Source of the DNA: an uncultured bacterium
Lineage (GTDB): Bacteria; Patescibacteriota; Gracilibacteria; Absconditabacterales; Absconditicoccaceae
Direction of reading: 5' to 3'
Assembly: GCA_946405785.1 (NCBI GenBank)
Contig: CAMJIH010000003.1
Location: 1 to 55,631, forward strand
DNA: 55,631 nucleotides
In this document: positions 48,831-55,631 of the stretch, piece after piece
Layout: the number at the start of each line of letters is the position of its first letter
Position numbering within the stretch: position 1 is the first letter of the stretch
Made by a program: the position numbers and the translations under genes
The notes under the pieces: generated by a model
What the model was told of the DNA's origin: nothing
Database searches by the model: none
Seen by the model: the letters and a program-made list of their open reading frames with translations, nothing else

Positions 48831-48900
48831 CCAGTTAGAGGATTTTATTTTATATAAAGAACCTCTTAATAGAGTCTTTATACCATTATTCTGATAAAAA

Positions 48901-49992
48901 ATGAGTTTCGTTGTAAAAATGGATGATAAAAAGATTAAGGTTGATATCGAATCAACACAACTAAAAGACATCTTAATCTACTGTAAACCTAAAGAAAGGC
49001 TTGTTTTGATGAGAAAATTCTGACTTAATGGGGAAAAAGAAATACCTTTGCAAAAAATTTGAAAAGAATATTCATTAACAAGAGAAAGAGTAAGACAAAT
49101 CGAAACTCAAGCATTGATGAGATTCAGAAGATTGATTGTTGGAAATGAAGTATATATGAACGTACTAAGCGAGAGTAAAAAGATTCTCGAAGTACACGGA
49201 TGAATTCTTAGCGAAGACTCATTAATCTCAAAAATTATCAATAAAAATTTATTTAAATTCTCAAAACAAGAGCTAAAATTAATTCTTGTTTCAGACTTCG
49301 ATATTACATATCTTAAGAGAAATAAGTATTTATCAAAAGCATTCTATATTGAACCTTTGTATGAAGATCTTCTTACAAAGATGGTTATCTTCAGTCAAGA
49401 CCACTTCAATAAGAGAAAAGAGAGTCAAGACTTATACGAATTCATTTCTGTATTAAAAGATGAATTTGCTGAAGATGTAAGAGATATTCCATTCTTAAAG
49501 AACGATTTATTCTACATCAACTTCTTCTCAATTGTTAGAGATATGTCTATTCTTGATTGAAAGATCGGTTTGATAGATTTTGATGATATTAATCCAAAAA
49601 CAGTAAAGTTAAAAATGCTTTACACAATGAGAAGATTAAATAAACCAATCCATTACCAAGAATTACCTGCAAAAATCATGGAATGGTTCCCTAACAGTAA
49701 AGTTAAAGTAAATACTGTACATAATGATTTAGTTAAGCATAACGATGTATTCGTTAACTTATGATTAGGTCTTTATGGATTAAAAGAATGGGGATACGAA
49801 GGATGAAGTGTTAGAGATATTCTAATTAGAGTATTCAAGAAATTTGACAGACCTATGAATACAAAAGAACTTTCAAAAGAAGTATTAAAGCAAAAAATGG
49901 TATCTCAAAATACAGTTCTTCTTAATCTTCAAAAATACAAGAAAGATTTCAAAAGAATTGATAAAGGATTATATCAATACACAGGAAAATAA
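48901..49992 (+). CDS. sigma70 region-4-like protein with C-terminal winged-helix (HARE-HTH-like) repeats
   Basis: RLVLMRKFGLNGEKEIPLQKIGKEYSLTRERVRQIETQALMRFRRL; then LNKPIHYQELPAKIMEWFPNSKVKVNTVHNDLVKHNDVFV and FDRPMNTKELSKEVLKQKMVSQNTVLLNLQKYKKDFKRIDKGLYQY. Confidence 0.8.
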
Positions 49993-50006
49993 TCATATTA
50001 ATAATA

Positions 50007-50036
50007 AAAAAACTCAGATTAATCTGAGTTTTTTAT
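50007..50036. terminator. bidirectional terminator
   Basis: AAAAAACTCAGA TTAA TCTGAGTTTTTT. Confidence 0.85.
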
Positions 50037-50052
50037 TTTAAGAAATATTTTT

Positions 50053-50991
50053 CTATTTTAATTTATTATGAAGAGTCCAAACATATCTATATGAAATTCC
50101 CATCAATAAAAGAATTATAACAAGAATCTCAGCAACTCAAACAGCAGATATTTTTAAACTCATAACGCTTACATATTCAAACAAACTTACATCCAATAAA
50201 TCCTTCAAATAAGAATTCAAAGGAATTGATGTTAAAACAAGCAATGCAATAGCAACAATAAAAGCAACTATTAATGCAATAAGAATCACATTTAAGAATG
50301 GTTGTATAATTTGAGAAGCAGAAGCCCCTAATAATTTCTTAGCTTGAATATCTGAATAAAAATGAGAGAATATTGTTCTTAAGAAGAAGATAGCAAATGC
50401 AATAACTGTTAACAAAACAGAAAGAACAACTAAATAAGCGAAATGCTGCAAAAAGTTAGACAAATTAATTACAGTTAAAACTCTTTTTTCTTGTGTTTTT
50501 ATTGCATTATCAGAAACATCACTCAAATTCAAGATTTTATCTTTGTTTGCTTCTAGAATTTCTTTAACAATAGCAAATTCAGCCTGATTCGAATAATTTA
50601 TATATAATGTTGAAGGCAACGGATTATCCAAATTATACTTTTTAAAAGTATCTGTTAAATCAGGGACTCTTCTTTCAACAAATGTAAGAGCATCGTCCTT
50701 AGAAGTATAATTTACTTTTAATCCTTTTTCTTCTAAAGCAGTTTTAATATTAATAGCATCCTTTTCTGCCGAAGCAACATCATTAAGATAAATATAGATA
50801 CCCAATTTATCTTTCATTTGATCGTTAAATGTGTTTCACAAAAAAGCTCAAGCAAAAAAGACATTCAACACAAATATTAATATTCACATCAAAATACTTA
50901 TTGCACACAAAGGTCTTTTGTAAGCCTTAACAATTGTAATTGTATCAGCAGTAATAGGATTTAATGTAAAACTGTTTACTGATTTTTTCAT
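50053..50991 (-). CDS. ftsX: cell division protein FtsX
   Basis: N-terminal TM, MKDKLGIYIYLNDVASAEKDAINIKTALEEKGLKVNYTSKDDALTFVERR..., SDIQAKKLLGASASQIIQPFLNV and C-terminal TMs. Confidence 0.85.
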
Positions 50992-51014
50992 TATAATTTT
51001 TGTTAAATAAAATT

Positions 51015-51638
51015 TTATTTTCTAATTTGAAATAACTTCTTAGCCTTAATAAATTTTTCAAACAAAGAAATCTTTGTCTGATAAAAATCTAGTTCTTTAT
51101 CAACAAATTTCAATGAATTTTTATTTTTATTAAAATAAGAAATCATTTCTTGAGCTTTTTTATACTCCTGTTCAAGGATATACAACTGAATTAAGTTGTA
51201 CACAACTTCTGCATCTTTGTTATCAATAACAAATGCATCTTTCAAAAAAGACAAACCTTTTTCTCTATTACCATACCAATATTCACATAAACCATAACAC
51301 CTTAATATTTCATGGTTAGAAGCGTTTGTCATTTCCATAGCTTTAAGAAGATATTTTCTTGCATCCTTCCAATTATTCTTTTCCATTTCTAGCAATCATT
51401 TAATATATAATCCTAATGGATCATTATTATTTTTTTGCGCGTTAAGAAAATCTACAGCTTTATCTGCTTTACTAATTTCTCACTTACGATATTGAATATC
51501 TGCAATTTGCAAAATTGCATCTTCATTTTTAGGATCACGCATAAGAATAGAATTAACTATCCTAATAGCCTCATCATATTTTCATAACTCTTTGAGTTCT
51601 TCTATTTCATCAATGAGTTCCTCAGGAATATAAACCAT
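51015..51638 (-). CDS. TPR-repeat protein
   Basis: MVYIPEELIDEIEELKELGKYDEAIRIVNSILMRDPKNEDAILQIADIQYRKGEISKA... Confidence 0.75.
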
Positions 51639-51854
51639 GGTTATATAATTTCTTATAAAAAATCGTTAGTTAATTCTACATGAAAATTCAAAAAAATTCA
51701 AAAAAATAAAGCATCTCATAATTAATAGACCTTTACATTTTAAAAATTAATATAAAAATATTTAAACAAACGTTTTATTTCTTCTTGCAAGTTAATAGGA
51801 AATAAGCATAATAATCGCCGAAATCTAAATTTTAATGTAGAACAATTGTTAACA

Positions 51855-54800
51855 ATGGAAGAAAATGAACAATTAAAAAAAGCAAAATCAGATTTAGCTA
51901 GCTGATTTTTTTGATTTTGGGTAAAACAATGGAGAACCACAATACTTATGCTAATTCTTATAATATGAATTGGAAGTTTCTCTGCTTATCGTATACCAAA
52001 AGAATCATTTCCAGAAGTTAATTTATGAATGGTTACTGTCGTAACTGTTTATCCTTGAGGAAGTCCTGAAGACATAGATTCTCTAATTACAAAAAAAATT
52101 GAAGATAAGATTTCATGATTAGATTGAATTGATTCTATAGATTCTACCTCATCTGACAGTGTATCAACAATTATGGCAACACTTGAAAATAACGCTGATG
52201 TAGACAGTGTTGCAAATAAAGTACAGGATGCTGTTAATTCAGTATCACTTCCCGCAGATGCAAATGATCCAGTAGTAACACAAATCGATACAGATCTTGT
52301 ATGAACGATGATTTTTTCACTCGTTCTTTACTCAAAAGACGACCGTTATGATGAAACATATCTAAAAGAAAAAGCTATTCAGTTGAAAAAAGACTTAGAA
52401 TGAGTCTGAAAAATCGACACTATTTCATTAAGTGATGGATCTCAATCATTAGCCGGATTAGCAAGTAAAGCTGAATCTTATGATATTGAAATACTACTTA
52501 ACCAAAATAGATTAGACCAATTATGACTTCCACTTGCACAAGTTGTTAATATCATAAAATGATTTAATGCAAGCCAACCATTAGGAAGTCACACCATATG
52601 AGAAAAACAATACTCATTCAGAATCGACTGAGAAATCACAAGTATAGAAGAACTATGACAAACACCTATTCCACTATCAAACTGAAAAACTATCCCTCTT
52701 GAATCAATAGCATCAATTAAAAAAGTTTTTGATGGTGATGGACAAATCAACATTGGTCACTTTGAAAACGGAGAAAAAAATTCATGAAATCTTGCAATAT
52801 TACTAAATGTTAACAGAAAATCTTCAGCAAGTGTATTATCCGCTGCAACACAAGCAAAAAAACAAATTGATGAAGAAATGAAAAAAGATGAATATGCTTG
52901 ACTAGGTTATTTCTACACTAGTGATCTATGAAAAAAGGTATCAGATCTATATAATGACCTTGTTGTTAATATGATATCAACACTTCTCGTTGTTTTCCTT
53001 ATTGTATGGTGTTTTGTTTGAGCCTTAGAATCATTCTTAGCAACAATTTCTATTCCATTAGCATTCTTCGTAACATTCTTTGTTCTTAATGCTTTTGGTT
53101 ACACCATGAACACATTAACAAACTTTTCACTTATTATATGTTTATGAATTGCTGTAGACACTGCTACTGTAATCATACAATGAGCTAGTGAAAACATGAA
53201 ACAATGATATAAACCACTTCATGCTGCATTATTATCCGTTAGAACATATAAAAATTCACTTATTTCTTGAACAGCAACAACAGTTGTCGTATTCATACCG
53301 TTAATGATGCTCCCATGAGTAATGGGTAAAGCAATGTCAATAATACCAATAACAATCTTTACAACATTAGTAGCATCATTATTTGTTTCACTTACTGGAA
53401 CACCGACAGTCTTCTTCTTAACTAGTGATGACAAAAAAACATATAAAAAAGATCCTGAAAACGAAAAATATTTAAATGCTAGCCAAAAAATAATCCTAGA
53501 AGCTGACAGACAATGAAAAGAAGAAAAAAAAGAAGAAACAGAAAAAACATTCCGTGACAAAATACTAGATAAACTAATAAATTTATATGACAGATCTATA
53601 AGAGCAACACTAAACAGCAAAATAAGATGTGCTTTATGGATTGTTATGCCAATCATATTGCTCGTATTCACAGCAATGTTTCTTTCACCAAAACTATGAT
53701 TCCTAATAATGCCATCATACGACAGTGAAAACATGTCAATCACATTAACAGCTGACGCATGATTGACAACAGATACTATGGCTACAAAAATTAACGAGCT
53801 CCACGAAATCCTTGCAGACATACCAGAACTTATAAGTTATACTGCGACAATTAATTGAAACACAATTACAACAACATTGAATCTTACAGATCATACAAAA
53901 AGAGAAAGAACAACATTCGATATCGAAAAAGAGCTATCAAAAAAATTAAATGTTTTAAAACAAAAATGATTTGATATTAGTGTTTCAACCGTAACAAGTT
54001 CTGCAAGTGCTATGGGTAGCTCAAGTGAAGTATGAATAAAAATTAAAGCAACCGACAATGTTAACCAAGATGAAATAGCAAAAGTTGCAAGAGACTTTGA
54101 AAACTACTTAAAATCAATTCCATGAACAAAGAACATCACCAACTCAAGTAAAGAAAGTCCTGGACAATTTGTTTTTGAACTTGATGAAGACAAACTTGCT
54201 TTACTATGATTAACAAAAACATCCATCGGACCATCTCTCTATTTAGCATTAAATGGAATGGATGCTTGAAGTATAAAAATAGATTGAGATACCCATGACA
54301 TCAAAGTTAAATATGATGATCTAAAAGATGGCGTTTCTCCTGATACATTAATGGGAACAATTATTACAACATCCGCTGGTCAAATTCCATTAGCAAGTAT
54401 ATGAAATTACACATTTAAACCAGCTATCTCAAATATAGTTAGAGACGATTGAGATATTACGGTAACAATTTGAGCAAATCTTATCCAAGGTGTTAAAGCA
54501 GAAGGAATTAATGAACAACTATATGCATACGGGGATTCATATGATTTTCCTGAAGGAATTAGTTATTCACAAGGATGAGAACAAGTTGAAAATGCTGATC
54601 TTATTGCATCACTTCTTGCATCTGTTGCTTTAGCATTTATTATGATTTTCTGAATTCTTGTTCTTCAATTCAATAGTTATATTCAACCGTTAATTATCTC
54701 ATATAGTTTATTAATGTGATTTATTGGTGCATCATTTGGAATGCTTGTTACTGGAAATCCTTATTCAATGATGTTCCTAATTTGATTCGTAGCATTAATG

Positions 54801-55619
54801 GGTATTATTGTAAATAACGCAATTATTCTAATAGATACAGCAAATGAAAATGTATTCCGTTGATATTCTCGTGATGATGCCATTAGAGAAAGTGCAAAAT
54901 CAAGACTAAAACCAATTCTTAGTACCACACTTACAACAGTAATTGGAATGGCAACACTCCTATCAAATGGTATGTTTGCTATTCTATGATATACAATTAT
55001 GTTCTGACTCTCTTTTGGAACATTTGTAACACTTTATGCTATACCAGTTCTTTACCAAGGAGAAAACAAAATTAGAGTTATTATCAGAAGAGTTATTCTA
55101 AAACCTTTACTAGTATTTGTTGCTCCAGTCATAGTAATTGCTATTGTGTTCCTACTTTGATATATGTTCGGTTTTGATGCTCTTTGAAATATATACTGAG
55201 AAAGTGCAATGCTTGCATTACTATTAACTACAGCTATTTTCTTAATCCTCTGGGAATTTGTAAGTAATAGTAACTGACAACCATGATGGAGACAAGCTCT
55301 TCTTCACCTAAAATTGGCAACAGAGCCATGAAAGAAATTTAATAAAAAGAGAATCTTACATAGAATAATAATTAAATTCTGACTCATGTTCTCACCAATA
55401 ATTCTTGCTATCATAATTACCCTTCTATTCAAAATATTATGAGCTTGAGAAACACGATCGGCATTAGCAATGAGAACAAGTTTAATTACAGGATATCTAT
55501 TCTATTTTGTTGCAAACATTTATTGTTTCCGAACATCTAAAAACAATCAATTTATCCACGATAAAATAACCGGAATTGCCATTATAGACGACAGTGTAGA
55601 AGATGATGAAATTAAATAG
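51855..55619 (+). CDS. RND-family transporter (AcrB/HAE1-like) with C-terminal extension
   Basis: FRIPKESFPEVNL-type start, VYPGGSPEDIDSLITKKIEDKISGLDGIDSIDSTSSDSVSTI...; 1254 aa through dozens of TGA; TAG stop. Confidence 0.92.
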
Positions 55620-55631
55620 AACAACAAAAAA

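Noticed and set aside
53219-53821. 200-aa minus-strand ORF
   Set aside because: Antisense shadow of the RND transporter frame, which is clearly coding.

Overview
AT-rich bacterial chromosome segment in which UGA is read as glycine (NCBI genetic code 25, the Absconditabacteria/SR1 and Gracilibacteria code). The supplied ORF track was made with the standard code, so nearly every real gene in it is cut at in-frame TGA. Read with TGA=Gly, the window becomes a dense set of intact genes, all ending in TAA or TAG. A tRNA gene with anticodon UCA and glycine-type identity features lies at 9478-9550. On the minus strand there is one large translation locus: tuf, S10, spc and alpha-type ribosomal protein genes, rpoA, rplM, rpsI and adk, with infC-rpmI-rplT, rplU, gatA and several tRNA genes inserted and with no rpmD (L30). 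Other contents: ppdK, a mutY-like gene, rpsL/rpsG/rplS/rplY/rpmB/rpmE, topA, murD, pflB, lysS, a sugar transferase, a VirB4-type ATPase with neighbouring membrane proteins, a sigma-region-4/winged-helix regulator, ftsX, and a large RND transporter. Everything here is by eye from the sequence; no homology search or folding program was run. Recoding of this type is already known for this lineage. The less ordinary local points are the UGA-only P-loop of adk, the apparent expression-linked UGA usage, a tuf leader structure, several orphan genes and some unusual domain architectures.
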